Of a stretch of 64,000 nucleotides of DNA, positions 18,890 to 28,277 are shown piece after piece. Made by a program: the position numbers and the translations under genes. Numbering within the stretch: position 1 is the first letter of the stretch; each line of letters begins with the position of its first letter. The notes under the pieces are model-generated. The model saw only the letters and a program-made list of their open reading frames with translations, made no database searches and had not been told where the DNA came from. This DNA is from Reyranella massiliensis 521 (GTDB lineage: Bacteria; Pseudomonadota; Alphaproteobacteria; Reyranellales; Reyranellaceae), in NCBI RefSeq assembly GCF_000312425.1, contig NZ_HE997181.1, forward strand, positions 2,950,729-3,014,728, read 5' to 3'.

Positions 18890-20200
18890 CTACTGGTTGC
18901 TGTAGGTCGTGCCTTTCGGCAGCGGCAGCACGGCTTCGCGCTGCGCCTGGCTCTTCGGCCACACCACGTACGACTTGTCGTCGATGTACTGAATCACGAC
19001 CGGAAACGAGCGCTCGTTCTGGCCGGCCATCGAACCGTCGGCCGGGAACTTCACGCCGAAGCCCAGCATGGTGCCGCCTTCGGGCAGATCGACCTCAAGA
19101 GCGGCCTTGCGCAGCGCCTCCGGATCGACGCCGCCATACTTCTTGATGGCGCGCGGCACGACTTCGGTCAGCAGCACATAGACGTTGCTGGCCGCCATGC
19201 CGACATGGGCGGATCGGATCGCCATGCCGGGCTTGGCCTTGTCGAACTCCTCGCCGACCATCTTGATGACCGGCGGCAGCTTGGGATCGAGGCCTTCCGG
19301 CTTGGCGAGCCAGATCGAGATCGGGTCAGTGTTGAAGACGTAGTTGACGTCGCTGCCCATGCCTTCCTTGAGCTTCTCGTAGACGCCGTAGCCCGCGCCA
19401 TGGCCGACGAGAGCGCCGAACTTCAACCCCTGCTCGCGCGCCTGGCGGGCAAACAGCGTGATGTCGGGGTTGTAGCCGGTGTGGAAGATCACGTCCGGCC
19501 GGGCACGCTTCAGCTTGGTGACCATCGACGACAGGTCGGGCGCGGTCGCGGCATAGCCTTCCTTCAGCACGACATTGAAACCGGCCTTCTTGGCGCCGGC
19601 CTCGTTACCCTTGGAGACGTCCACGCCGTAGGCGCCGTCCTCGTGGATGATCGCCACGCGCAGGTCCTTGGGCTCCTTGCCGAACTTGGCCTTCGCGTTG
19701 TTGGCGATGAAGTCCATGGTCATCAAGCCGAACTGGTTGCCGCTGGCCTGAGGGCGGAAGATGTACTTGTAGTTCTTGTTCTCCAGCACCGCCGAGGAGA
19801 TGCAGGTCGTGATCCACATGAACTTCTTGAGCTGCTCGACGCGGGCGGCCACCGGCACGCACTGCGCCGAAGAGAAGAAGCCGAGCAGGATGTCGACCTT
19901 CTCCTGCTCGATCAGGCGGACCGATTCGTTGATCGCGACGTCCGGCTTGCTCTGGGCGTCGGCATAGATCGCTTCGATCTTGTAGCCTTCGACCCCGCCC
20001 TTCTTGATGAAGTCGTCGATCATGATCTTGGCGCCGGTGTACTGCAGCTCCGAGCCGCCGCCGGCCAGCGGGCCGGTGAGGTCGTAGATGACGCCGATCT
20101 TGAGTTTCTTTTCCTGAGCTACGGCCGAAGCCGCAAAGCCCAAGGCGGCCGCAGCCGCCACCGTCGCGCCAAGCAGGCGCCGACCCATCGTCCAGGACAT
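18890..20200 (-). CDS. livK: HAAT ABC transporter substrate-binding protein (Peripla_BP_6)
   Basis: 436 residues. The start at 20200 has AGGA a few bases upstream and gives a standard Sec signal peptide (MSWTMGRRLLGATVAAAAAL to SAVAQ). The mature protein begins KKLKIGVIYDLTGPLAGGGS, typical for the family. The long C-terminal half, with PDVIFHTGYNPDITLFARQA, is also typical of amide/urea/short-acid HAAT binding proteins rather than strict leucine-binding ones. It sets the substrate of the transporter encoded downstream. An alkyl sulfatase gene lies 88 bases upstream on the same strand, so the ligand could be a product or precursor in that pathway (inference). Confidence 0.93.
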   Translation of the reverse strand: MSWTMGRRLLGATVAAAAALGFAASAVAQEKKLKIGVIYDLTGPLAGGGSELQYTGAKIMIDDFIKKGGVEGYKIEAIYADAQSKPDVAINESVRLIEQEKVDILLGFFSSAQCVPVAARVEQLKKFMWITTCISSAVLENKNYKYIFRPQASGNQFGLMTMDFIANNAKAKFGKEPKDLRVAIIHEDGAYGVDVSKGNEAGAKKAGFNVVLKEGYAATAPDLSSMVTKLKRARPDVIFHTGYNPDITLFARQAREQGLKFGALVGHGAGYGVYEKLKEGMGSDVNYVFNTDPISIWLAKPEGLDPKLPPVIKMVGEEFDKAKPGMAIRSAHVGMAASNVYVLLTEVVPRAIKKYGGVDPEALRKAALEVDLPEGGTMLGFGVKFPADGSMAGQNERSFPVVIQYIDDKSYVVWPKSQAQREAVLPLPKGTTYSNQ

Positions 20201-20288
20201 TTCCGTTCCTCCCAAGCGCGCTTGTGCGTGCATTTGTTGTGCGCATCACAAGGGTCGGCACGGATAATGTCAAGCGATCTCCGCGTTA

Positions 20289-22241
20289 TCAGCGCCCTTC
20301 GCCTGGTGTAACGACGTCGAACATCATACCGGCAGGCTGGTCCATCATCGCAAACAGCGCGGCGAGCCTGGACATGTCGCCCTCGAGCTTCATCGCACCG
20401 CCTGCCAGCGCATCGGCAACGGTCGTGCGACGCAGGATGATGCCGTCCATCGTCGCGCGCGTCGTCGTGACCGATGCACTGGCATCCGGCGCCTCCTCGC
20501 CCATGCGGTGGGTCAAGGTGCAGTTCTTCAGCGTGAGCGCCAATCGTTCCTGGCGGTCGGTGAAGTGCCAGTTGATCACCATCGCCTGCCCTGCCGCCTT
20601 CGCAGCGTCGAGGCGGATCGCCATCAGGTCGAAGAAGACGTCGGTCGCAAGGCCCGCCAGCGTATCGGCGCCCATGGTCGATCGCGCCGGCACCTGGAAG
20701 ACGCCGTGGCGCAGTTCCTGCGCACCGTAGAGGAAGGCATTGCGCCAGGTCGCCGACTCGGCCTGATAGCCCATCTGTTCCAGTGCATCGGCGCAAAGCG
20801 CGCGCGCTTCGAGATTGCCCGGCTCGGCGTAGACGACCTCCTTCATGACCTGCGCGACCCAGCGATACTCGCCCTTGGCGAAGTCTGCGCGCGCGCGCGC
20901 GATTACGGCTGCGGCACCGCCCATGTACTCGACGAACTTCCGCGCCGCCGGTGCGGGCGGCAGCGGATGGAGATTGCAGGGGTTGGCGTCGTACCAACTC
21001 AGGTATCGCTGGTAGACCGCCTTCACATTGTGGCTCACCGTGCCGTAGTAACCGCGCACCGACCAGCGCTCGGCCAGGCCCGGCGGAAGGTCGATCTGCT
21101 CGGCGATCTCGGCCGGCCGCCAGCCCTTGTTCATGTAGCGCAGGGTCTGGTCATGGATGTGCTTGTAGAGATCGCGCTGGGCCTCGAGGTAGTCGATCAC
21201 CTTTTCACGGCCCCAGGTCGGCCAGTGATGCTGGCCGATCAAGATCTCGGTCTGCGGCCCGTAAAGCGCGATCGCATCGTCGACATACTTCGCCCAGATG
21301 CGGGGATCGCGCACGACGGCGCCGCGCAGCGGGATGAAGTTGTGCAGCAGCGGGCAGGCATTTTCCGCCATGTTGAGCACGCTGAGCTGCGGATAGAACA
21401 TGTGCATCTCGGCCGGTGCTTCGGTTTCCGGCGCAAGCTGGAACACGATTTCGATGCCATCGATCGTGTGCTTTTCAACCGGCTTCACGATCGACCGGGT
21501 CGGCGCGATGAGACCTGGCGTACCGCGCGCCACCCCTTTGCCAAGGCCGGCATCGACCTGGCCCCGCGCGCCGCGCGGCAAGAGCGAGCCGAACTGGAAC
21601 TGCGCGCGACGAATCATCGGCGGCCCGGCCAGCACGTTCTCGCCCGACACCGCGTCCATGAAGCCGGTCGGCGCGATCACCTCGACCTTGCCCGCCTTTA
21701 CATCGGCCTCGTCGACCACGCCCCTCACGCCGCCATAGTGATCGACGTGGCTGTGGGTGTAGATCACGGCCACCACCGGCTTCTTCGGCCGATGCGCCCA
21801 GTAGTGCTCCAGCGCCGCCTTCGCCACTTCGGCGGTGGTCAACGGATCGATCAGGATCAGGCCGCTGTCGCCTTCGATCACCGTCATGTTGGCGATGTCG
21901 AAGCCGCGCAGCTGATAGAGACGGTCGGTGACCTTGAACAGGCCGTTGGCGAGATTGAGCCGGGCGATGCGCCACAGGCTGGGATTGACCGTGGCCGGCG
22001 CCAGCTCCCCGTCGATGAAGGCGTATTCGCCGAGGTTCCACAGCACCGTGCCGCCCGCCGTACGCACCATGCCGCCGGGCACTGGCGCGATCAGCCCGCG
22101 CTGGGCCGCCTCGAAATCCGCAGTATCCGAAAACGGCAGGCGCGCCGCCATCGCGGCATTTGCCGCTCGGGTCGCAGGCTCGGCATCACGCGCGACGTCG
22201 AGATGGGAGGCGGGAACGGGAACGGCGGAACCAGCGGCCAT
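20289..22241 (-). CDS. Alkyl sulfatase (SdsA1/BDS1-like metallo-beta-lactamase-fold sulfatase)
   Basis: 650 residues, the length of the SdsA1 family. The zinc-binding motif is YTHSHVDHYGG near residue 165. It continues with NMAENACPLLHNF and the late metal/substrate motif IGQHHWPTWGREKV. A helical dimerisation domain follows (about 380-510), and the C-terminal 130 residues form an SCP2-like domain thought to bind the alkyl chain. It hydrolyses alkyl sulfate esters such as SDS to alcohol plus sulfate. No signal peptide is evident, unlike the secreted P. aeruginosa enzyme, so a cytoplasmic enzyme needing substrate uptake is suggested. It lies upstream of the liv genes on the same strand. Confidence 0.92.
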   Translation of the reverse strand: MAAGSAVPVPASHLDVARDAEPATRAANAAMAARLPFSDTADFEAAQRGLIAPVPGGMVRTAGGTVLWNLGEYAFIDGELAPATVNPSLWRIARLNLANGLFKVTDRLYQLRGFDIANMTVIEGDSGLILIDPLTTAEVAKAALEHYWAHRPKKPVVAVIYTHSHVDHYGGVRGVVDEADVKAGKVEVIAPTGFMDAVSGENVLAGPPMIRRAQFQFGSLLPRGARGQVDAGLGKGVARGTPGLIAPTRSIVKPVEKHTIDGIEIVFQLAPETEAPAEMHMFYPQLSVLNMAENACPLLHNFIPLRGAVVRDPRIWAKYVDDAIALYGPQTEILIGQHHWPTWGREKVIDYLEAQRDLYKHIHDQTLRYMNKGWRPAEIAEQIDLPPGLAERWSVRGYYGTVSHNVKAVYQRYLSWYDANPCNLHPLPPAPAARKFVEYMGGAAAVIARARADFAKGEYRWVAQVMKEVVYAEPGNLEARALCADALEQMGYQAESATWRNAFLYGAQELRHGVFQVPARSTMGADTLAGLATDVFFDLMAIRLDAAKAAGQAMVINWHFTDRQERLALTLKNCTLTHRMGEEAPDASASVTTTRATMDGIILRRTTVADALAGGAMKLEGDMSRLAALFAMMDQPAGMMFDVVTPGEGR

Positions 22242-22348
22242 AGCAACAACCTTTCATGACGTCCCTCCTCCACGTCCGCGGAGGAAGAGGTCGCGATGTT
22301 GTTGCGCTTCGGCCCGCCGGTCCAGTCTCCGGTCTCGCGGGGCGGCGT

Positions 22349-23542
22349 CTACTCCGCAGGCTTTAGCGACGAAGAGGCCTTGTGCACGTCGCGCTCGCTG
22401 GGCAGCAGCGACAACGCCAGGAACGAGCTGAAGGCCACGCCCGCCAGCACCATCAGCAGGATCGGGAAGCCGGCATCCTTCACCGCCGGGCCGATCAACG
22501 CGACGACGATGGAGCTGACGCCAAACCCGATGGCCAGGCGCACGCCGGTGACGCGGCTGCGCATGCGGTCGTCGATGTAGCGCACGATCATGGCGTCGGT
22601 GAACGGGATGGCGCCGAACACCAGCAGCATGAACAGGATCGCCGTCACGAACAGGGCCCAGTCCGTCACCTGCGAGGCGATCAGGAACAGCGGCACCTGC
22701 AGGAGCACGATCGGCAGATAGATGTTCTTCAGCGGATAGCGGTCGATCAGCTTGCCGACCACAAGCTGCGCCAGAGAGGCCAGCGAGAAGATCACGAACA
22801 GCATCATCGCCAGCTCGGCGGGATCCTGCACGGCACCCTTCACGCGCTCGCGCAGCAGCTCGCCGTTTCCGTTGGTCGTGAAGTTGAAGATGATGCTGCC
22901 CGTCACCGCGGTGAAGGTCATGATGCTGAAGACGCGCGCCATGACCGACGGCGGCAGGTCGAGCATCTTGGCCTTGCGCTTGGCCGGCGCCTCTTCCTCG
23001 CGCGGCACAAGGAGGACGAAGGCCACGGCGGAGACCAGGCAGATGACGCCGGGGATCACGAACGCCATCTGCCAGCCGAAGCGCTGGGCGATATAGACCG
23101 AGACGCCGGCGGCGATGGCGATGCCCATGTTGCCGGCCAGTCCGTTCACGCCGATCGTGAAGCCGGGATTCTTCGCCTTCTGCACCAGCATGGGAATGCC
23201 GACCGGATGGTAGATCGAGGCGAAGGCGCCCATCAGGGTCAGCGCCGCGCCGATCTGCCACTTGTTGGTGCAGAGCGCGATGATCAGCGCCGAGACGCCC
23301 ATGCCGGCAAAGAAGATCACCATCATGATCCAGCGGCCCCACAGGTCACCCAAGCGGCCGCTGACGAGCGAGCCCGCGCCGAACATGAACAGCGCGCCGT
23401 AGTTGAAGGGCGTCAGCTCCGTCCATTCGACGCCCCAGACGCCCGCGATCACGCCCCAGCTATAGGCGAAGACCACCAGGATCCAGTGATCCATGGCATG
23501 GCCGATGTTCAGCAGAATGGATGTCGGGCTTCCGTGACTCAT
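22349..23542 (-). CDS. MFS transporter
   Basis: 397 residues with about twelve hydrophobic segments. The start at 23542 is chosen for its AGGAAG site 7 bases upstream. The major-facilitator loop between helices 2 and 3 reads VSGRLGDLWGRWIMMV (near residue 65), and a charged central cytoplasmic loop carries PREEEAPAKRKAKM. The substrate cannot be read from sequence. It is divergent from the AraC regulator gene across about 70 bases, so it is the likely first target of that regulator; the alkyl sulfatase gene follows 107 bases downstream. Confidence 0.92.
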   Translation of the reverse strand: MSHGSPTSILLNIGHAMDHWILVVFAYSWGVIAGVWGVEWTELTPFNYGALFMFGAGSLVSGRLGDLWGRWIMMVIFFAGMGVSALIIALCTNKWQIGAALTLMGAFASIYHPVGIPMLVQKAKNPGFTIGVNGLAGNMGIAIAAGVSVYIAQRFGWQMAFVIPGVICLVSAVAFVLLVPREEEAPAKRKAKMLDLPPSVMARVFSIMTFTAVTGSIIFNFTTNGNGELLRERVKGAVQDPAELAMMLFVIFSLASLAQLVVGKLIDRYPLKNIYLPIVLLQVPLFLIASQVTDWALFVTAILFMLLVFGAIPFTDAMIVRYIDDRMRSRVTGVRLAIGFGVSSIVVALIGPAVKDAGFPILLMVLAGVAFSSFLALSLLPSERDVHKASSSLKPAE

Positions 23543-23614
23543 TTTTACGCTTCCTCCGGTACCTACCAGAGTAGGCATGGTTGTGCTGGCTGTCTTGCGC
23601 TAGAGTGCCAACTT

Positions 23615-24424
23615 ATGTCGCAAAATCGCCAAGCCGCCCTGCGCTTCGCAGTCGCCCGCTCGACGAATCCCGAGGACTATCAGCGGGTGCCGCGGGCGGT
23701 CGCGGCCATGCCCAAGGACTTCGCCGCGGGCCACGAGATCGCGCCACATCGCCATGCCCGCGCGCAGCTGATCTATGCGACCGTCGGCACGATGCGCGTC
23801 TCGACCGATGCTGCCGTCTGGGTGGTGCCGCCGCAGCGCGCGCTCTGGATGCCGGCCGGTGTCCGCCATTCCATCGTCATGTCGGGCAATGTCACCATGC
23901 GAACGCTCTATCTCCGGCACGATGCCGCCGCCGGCATGCCCGAGGTCTGCCGCGTGCTGAAGGTCTCGCCGCTGCTGCGCGAGCTGATCGTGCGCGCGAC
24001 GGAACTCCCGATGCACTACGACGAGCGAGGCGCGGCCGGTCATGTCGTGGCGTTGATCCTCGACGAGCTGCATCACGAGCAGTCGCTGCCGTTGCACCTG
24101 CCCATGCCGCGCGACAGGCGGTTGCGGCGTCTGTGCACGACCTTGCTGGAGCAGCCGGGCGATCCGCGTACCCTCGAAGAGTGGGCGCAGTCGGCCAACG
24201 CCAGCCCGCGGACCCTGGCTCGCCTGTTCGTCGCCGAGACCGGCCTCACCTTCGGCGCCTGGCGCCAGCAGGCACGGGTCCTGGAGGCGATGGGACGCCT
24301 GGGCGGTGGCCAAACGGTGACCGATGTGGCGCTCGATCTCGGCTACGACAGCGTCAGCGCCTTCAGCGCGATGTTCCGCCGGGCCTCAGGCGTTTCGCCC
24401 AGCGCCTACAGGCCGTCCCGCTAG
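23615..24424 (+). CDS. AraC family transcriptional regulator with N-terminal cupin
   Basis: 269 residues. The N-terminal half is a cupin-like sensor (GHEIAPHRHARAQLIYATVG, then PPQRALWMPAGVRHSI). The C-terminal half has two helix-turn-helix motifs, LEEWAQSANASPRTLARLF and VTDVALDLGYDSVSAFSAMF, with the AraC tail ASGVSPSAYR. It probably controls the divergent MFS gene and perhaps the whole leftward block with the alkyl sulfatase and liv genes. The inducer is unknown. A short hairpin 18 bases past the stop may end its transcript. Confidence 0.93.
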   Translation: MSQNRQAALRFAVARSTNPEDYQRVPRAVAAMPKDFAAGHEIAPHRHARAQLIYATVGTMRVSTDAAVWVVPPQRALWMPAGVRHSIVMSGNVTMRTLYLRHDAAAGMPEVCRVLKVSPLLRELIVRATELPMHYDERGAAGHVVALILDELHHEQSLPLHLPMPRDRRLRRLCTTLLEQPGDPRTLEEWAQSANASPRTLARLFVAETGLTFGAWRQQARVLEAMGRLGGGQTVTDVALDLGYDSVSAFSAMFRRASGVSPSAYRPSR

Positions 24425-24441
24425 GGGAAACTCGCCACAAA

Positions 24442-24461
24442 CCCCTCCGGCCCGTGAGGGG
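24442..24461 (+). terminator. Short hairpin after the AraC gene, candidate terminator
   Basis: A 6-bp stem CCCCTC/GAGGGG with an 8-base loop is followed by GATTTAA. It lies 18 bases after the AraC stop codon. The T-run is short, so intrinsic termination would be weak. The remaining 24462-24603 is AT-richer than its surroundings and must hold the promoter of the ferredoxin-oxidoreductase operon, but I see no convincing -35/-10 pair. Confidence 0.35.
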
Positions 24462-24603
24462 ATTTAATGCGACGTTGCAAGTGGTTAGCTCACACAGTTC
24501 TTGACGCTGAGTGGTAATAATCCCCCAATGCCGCCCCCATTTAGGGTAATCTGAACTGTCATTTATCTGAGTTCTGTTGCTCCGCCGCCGCTTGGAGTTC
24601 CTG

Positions 24604-26418
24604 TTGAAGCCGACCGATATCGCCAATCCCGACTACTTCCATAAAGTAGTCGACTGCCAGTGGGCCTGCCCCGCACATACGCCCGTCCCCGAGTACATCA
24701 GGTTGATCGCGCACGGACGGTACTCCGACGCGTACATGATCAACTGGAAGTCCAATGTCTTCCCGGGGATCCTCGGCCGCACGTGCGACCGCCCCTGCGA
24801 GCCCGCGTGCCGACGCAGCCGCGTCGAAGACGAAAACCTTGTGAAGGGCAAGAAAGAGCCGGTCGCAATCTGCCGCCTGAAGCGTGTCGCCGCCGACTAC
24901 AAGGACGACGACGGCATCAAGGCCAGCATGCCCAAGGCGCCGGCCAAGAACGGCAAGCGCGTCGCCTGCATCGGCGGCGGCCCCGCTTCCCTTACCGTCG
25001 CGCGCGACCTCGCCGTCCTGGGCTACGAGATCGTGATCTACGATCAGGATCCCAAGCTCGGCGGCTTCATCCGCACCCAGATCCCGCACTTCCGCTTGCC
25101 GGAATCGGTGATCGACGAGGAAGTCGGCTACATCACCGACATCGGCAACATCGAGTTCCGCCACCAGCGCGTCGACTCGATGAAGAAGATCCTGGGCGAT
25201 GGCTATGATGCCGTGTTCGTCGGCTCCGGCGCCCCGCGCGGCCGCGACCTCGACGTACCGGGCCGCAAGGACGCCGCCGCCAACATCCATATCGGCCTCG
25301 ACTGGCTATCGTCGGTCTCGTTCGGCCACATCGACAAGATCGGCAAGCGCGTGATCGTCCTGGGCGGTGGCAACACCGCGATGGACTGTTGCCGCACCGC
25401 ACGCCGCCTCGGCGGCGAGGACGTCAAGGTGATCGTCCGCTCCGGCTTCGAGGAAATGAAGGCCTCGCCGTGGGAGAAGGAAGATGCGATGGGCGAGGAC
25501 ATCCCCATCCTGAACATGCTGGTGCCCAAGGAAGTCCGGCACGAGGGTGGCAAGATCAAGGGTGTCCTGTTCGAGAAGGTGAAGGCGGAATACGACGCCA
25601 AGGGCCGCCGCTCGCTGGTCCCGTCGGGCGAGCCCGACGAATTCTACGAATGCGACGACGTGCTTGTGGCGATCGGCCAGGAGAACGCCTTCCCCTGGAT
25701 CGAGAAGGATGCCGGCATCGAGTTCGACAAGTGGGGCCTGCCCCAGCTCGGCGAGACGACGCTGCAAAGCACCAAGAAGAACGTCTTCTTCGGCGGCGAT
25801 GCGGCCTTCGGCCCGAAGAACATCATCTGGGCCGCGGCCCATGGCCACGATGCGGCGATCTCGATCCACAAGTTCCTGCAGGGCGAGAATGTCGAGGAAC
25901 GGCCGGCGCCCGGCGTCAACGTGGTCAGCCAGAAGATGGGCATCCACGAGTGGAGCTACGACAACGCGCCGACCATCGACCACCGCTTCAAGGTCCCGCA
26001 CCGTCCCAAGCAGGAAGCGCTCAAGGACATCATGGCTGAGGTCGAACTCGGCTTCGATCCGCAGCTCGCCTTCAAGGAAGCGCAGCGCTGCCTGAACTGC
26101 GACGTGCAGACCGTCTTCACCGGCAGCCTCTGCATCGAATGCGACGCCTGCGTCGACATCTGCCCGATGGATTGCATCACCTTCACCGAGAACGGTGAGG
26201 AAAAGGATCTGCGGACCCGGCTCAACGCGCCGGCGATCAATCCGACGCAGGACCTCTATATCGGCAACGACCTCAAGACCGGCCGCGCGATGGTCAAGGA
26301 CGAGGATGTCTGCCTGCACTGCGGGTTGTGCGCGGAGCGCTGCCCGACCGGCGCGTGGGATATGCGCAAGTACTACATGGAAATGACTCACGCGGGGCAA
26401 TCATGCCGCAAGATGTAG
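24604..26418 (+). CDS. GltD-like FAD/NAD(P) oxidoreductase with C-terminal 2x[4Fe-4S] ferredoxin domain, subunit of a 2-oxoacid:ferredoxin oxidoreductase system
   Basis: About 604 residues if translation starts at the TTG at 24604, which has GGAG 6 bases upstream; an upstream in-frame TTG at 24577 is the other option, and there is no early ATG. Residues 18-70 hold the GltD-type FeS cysteines (CQWACPAH and RTCDRPCEPACRR). An FAD site follows (CIGGGPASL near 122), then a second nucleotide site (VIVLGGGNTAMDCCR near 258) for NAD(P)H. The C-terminus carries two ferredoxin motifs, CIECDACVDICP (from 510) and CLHCGLCAERCP (from 570). This layout can pass electrons between ferredoxin-level FeS centres and NAD(P). 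The next gene starts inside its last codons, so it is probably a third subunit with KorA and KorB. Confidence 0.88.
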   Translation: MKPTDIANPDYFHKVVDCQWACPAHTPVPEYIRLIAHGRYSDAYMINWKSNVFPGILGRTCDRPCEPACRRSRVEDENLVKGKKEPVAICRLKRVAADYKDDDGIKASMPKAPAKNGKRVACIGGGPASLTVARDLAVLGYEIVIYDQDPKLGGFIRTQIPHFRLPESVIDEEVGYITDIGNIEFRHQRVDSMKKILGDGYDAVFVGSGAPRGRDLDVPGRKDAAANIHIGLDWLSSVSFGHIDKIGKRVIVLGGGNTAMDCCRTARRLGGEDVKVIVRSGFEEMKASPWEKEDAMGEDIPILNMLVPKEVRHEGGKIKGVLFEKVKAEYDAKGRRSLVPSGEPDEFYECDDVLVAIGQENAFPWIEKDAGIEFDKWGLPQLGETTLQSTKKNVFFGGDAAFGPKNIIWAAAHGHDAAISIHKFLQGENVEERPAPGVNVVSQKMGIHEWSYDNAPTIDHRFKVPHRPKQEALKDIMAEVELGFDPQLAFKEAQRCLNCDVQTVFTGSLCIECDACVDICPMDCITFTENGEEKDLRTRLNAPAINPTQDLYIGNDLKTGRAMVKDEDVCLHCGLCAERCPTGAWDMRKYYMEMTHAGQSCRKM

Positions 26419-28277
26419 GGCCAATCGCTGTGAAACCGCAGGCAATTGCTGCCGTCAACGACTTCGTCGTCAAGTTCGCAAACGTCAACGGCTCGGGATC
26501 GGCCAGCGCCAACGAACTGTTTGCCCGTTCGATCCTGCGCATGGGCGTGCCCGTCAGCCCGCGCAACATCTTCCCGTCGAACATCCAGGGCCTGCCGACC
26601 TGGTACGAAGTGCGCGTCACCGAGAAGGGCTACCTCGGCCGGCGCGGCGGCGTCGACATGATGGTTGCGATGAATCCGCAGACCTGGGCCGAGGACGTCA
26701 AGGAGATCGAGCCGGGCGGCTATCTCTTCTACGATTCGACCAAGCCCATGCCCTCGTCGATGTTCCGCGAGGACATCAACGTGATTGGCGTGCCGCTGAC
26801 GGCGATCACCAATGCCACCTACACCGACGCCCGCCAGCGCCAGCTCTTCAAGAACATCATCTATGTCGGCGCGCTCTCCGTGCTGCTCGACATCGACGAG
26901 AAGGAGATCCAGCGGCTGTTCGGCGAACAGTTCAAGGGCAAGGAGAAGCTGATCGACTCCAACGTCAAGGCGATGAACCTTGGCCGGGACTGGGTGAAGC
27001 AGCATGTCGATCTCGACCTGGTGAAGCTCAAGGTCCGCAAGGCCGACAATGTCGGCGACCGCATCTTCGTCGAAGGCAACAGCGCCGCCGCACTGGGCGC
27101 CGTCTATGGCGGGGCCACGGTCTGCGCCTGGTATCCGATCACGCCCTCGTCGTCGCTGGCCGAGGCCTTCCAGGCCCATTGCAAGAAGCTCCGCCACGAC
27201 AAGGAAACCGGCAAGGCCAAGTACGCCATCGTGCAAGCCGAGGACGAACTGGCCTCGATCGGCATGGTGATCGGCGCGGGCTGGAATGGCTCGCGTGCCT
27301 TCACGGCCACCTCGGGTCCCGGCATCTCGCTGATGACGGAGTTCATCGGCCTCGCCTACTTCGCCGAAGTGCCGGCGGTGATCGTGAACGTGCAGCGCGG
27401 CGGCCCCTCCACAGGCATGCCGACACGCACGCAGCAGTCCGATCTCCTCTCCTGCGCCTACGCCTCGAACGGCGACACCAAGCATGTGCTGCTGTTCCCC
27501 GAGGACCCGCGCGAGTGCTTCGAGTTCACCGCAGACGCGCTCGACCTCGCCGACCGCCTGCAGACGCCGGTGTTCGTCATGACCGACCTCGACATCGGCA
27601 TGAACCATCGCCTCTGCAAGCCGTTCGCCTGGGACGAGAACCGCGTGCTCGATCGCGGCAAGGTCATGACCGCCGCCGACCTCGACGCCGGCAAGACCTT
27701 CGGCCGCTATCTCGACGTCGATGGCGACGGCATCCCCTTCCGCACCTATCCGGGCACGCACCCGACCAAGGGCTCCTACTTCACGCGCGGCACGACCAAG
27801 GACGAGTTCGCGCGCTACAGCGAGGAAGGCCCGGTCTATGTGCGCAACATGGAGCGGCTGCAGAAGAAGTTCCACACCGCCGCCAAGATCGCGCCGCAGC
27901 CGCTGCGCTATTCCTCGCCCAAGCCGACGCGCTACGGCGTGATCTACTTCGGCTCGACCAGCCCGGCCATGACCGAGGCGCTCGACCATCTCGAGGCCGA
28001 CGGCAACCACGTCAATGCGTTGCGGGTCCGCTCCTACCCCTTCGCCCAGACGGTCGAGGAGTTCATCCACGAGCATGAGAAGGTATTCGTCGTCGAACAG
28101 AACCGCGACGGCCAGCTCCGCACCATGCTGATGAGCGAATTCACGCTCGACGCGCGCAAGCTGGTTCCCGTCCTTCATTACGACGGCACGCCGATCACGG
28201 CGCGCTTCATCGCGGGCGACATCGGCAAGAAGCTCAGTCAATTCAAGGTAGTCTCGTTCGAAAAGGCGGCGTCATGA
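26403..28277 (+). CDS. korA: 2-oxoacid:ferredoxin oxidoreductase, fused gamma-alpha subunit (KorA/PorA-like)
   Basis: 624 residues. The first ~200 residues are the gamma domain (VNGSGSASANELFARSILRM, then GRRGGVDMMVAMNPQT). The alpha domain follows, with the typical CAWYPITPSSSLAEAF near residue 242, TATSGPGISLMTEFIG, and NVQRGGPSTGMPTRTQQSDL. The C-terminal domain carries YFGSTSPAMTEALD and VEQNRDGQLRTML. With the beta subunit it cleaves a 2-oxoacid (2-oxoglutarate is the commonest for this fusion) and CoA to acyl-CoA, CO2 and reduced FeS centres. It overlaps the GltD-like gene by 16 bases and the beta gene by 4. Confidence 0.93.
   Translation: MPQDVGPIAVKPQAIAAVNDFVVKFANVNGSGSASANELFARSILRMGVPVSPRNIFPSNIQGLPTWYEVRVTEKGYLGRRGGVDMMVAMNPQTWAEDVKEIEPGGYLFYDSTKPMPSSMFREDINVIGVPLTAITNATYTDARQRQLFKNIIYVGALSVLLDIDEKEIQRLFGEQFKGKEKLIDSNVKAMNLGRDWVKQHVDLDLVKLKVRKADNVGDRIFVEGNSAAALGAVYGGATVCAWYPITPSSSLAEAFQAHCKKLRHDKETGKAKYAIVQAEDELASIGMVIGAGWNGSRAFTATSGPGISLMTEFIGLAYFAEVPAVIVNVQRGGPSTGMPTRTQQSDLLSCAYASNGDTKHVLLFPEDPRECFEFTADALDLADRLQTPVFVMTDLDIGMNHRLCKPFAWDENRVLDRGKVMTAADLDAGKTFGRYLDVDGDGIPFRTYPGTHPTKGSYFTRGTTKDEFARYSEEGPVYVRNMERLQKKFHTAAKIAPQPLRYSSPKPTRYGVIYFGSTSPAMTEALDHLEADGNHVNALRVRSYPFAQTVEEFIHEHEKVFVVEQNRDGQLRTMLMSEFTLDARKLVPVLHYDGTPITARFIAGDIGKKLSQFKVVSFEKAAS

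Noticed and set aside
22382..23614. Long upstream extension in frame with the AraC gene
   Set aside because: The extension is the antisense of the MFS gene and has no homology; AraC starts at the ATG at 23615.
24501..24521. TTGACG followed by TAATAAT as a promoter for the kor-like operon
   Set aside because: Only 8 bases separate the hexamers, too short for a sigma-70 promoter.
26388..28241. 617-codon minus-strand open frame opposite korA
   Set aside because: Shadow of a strongly recognisable gene; the protein has no motif.
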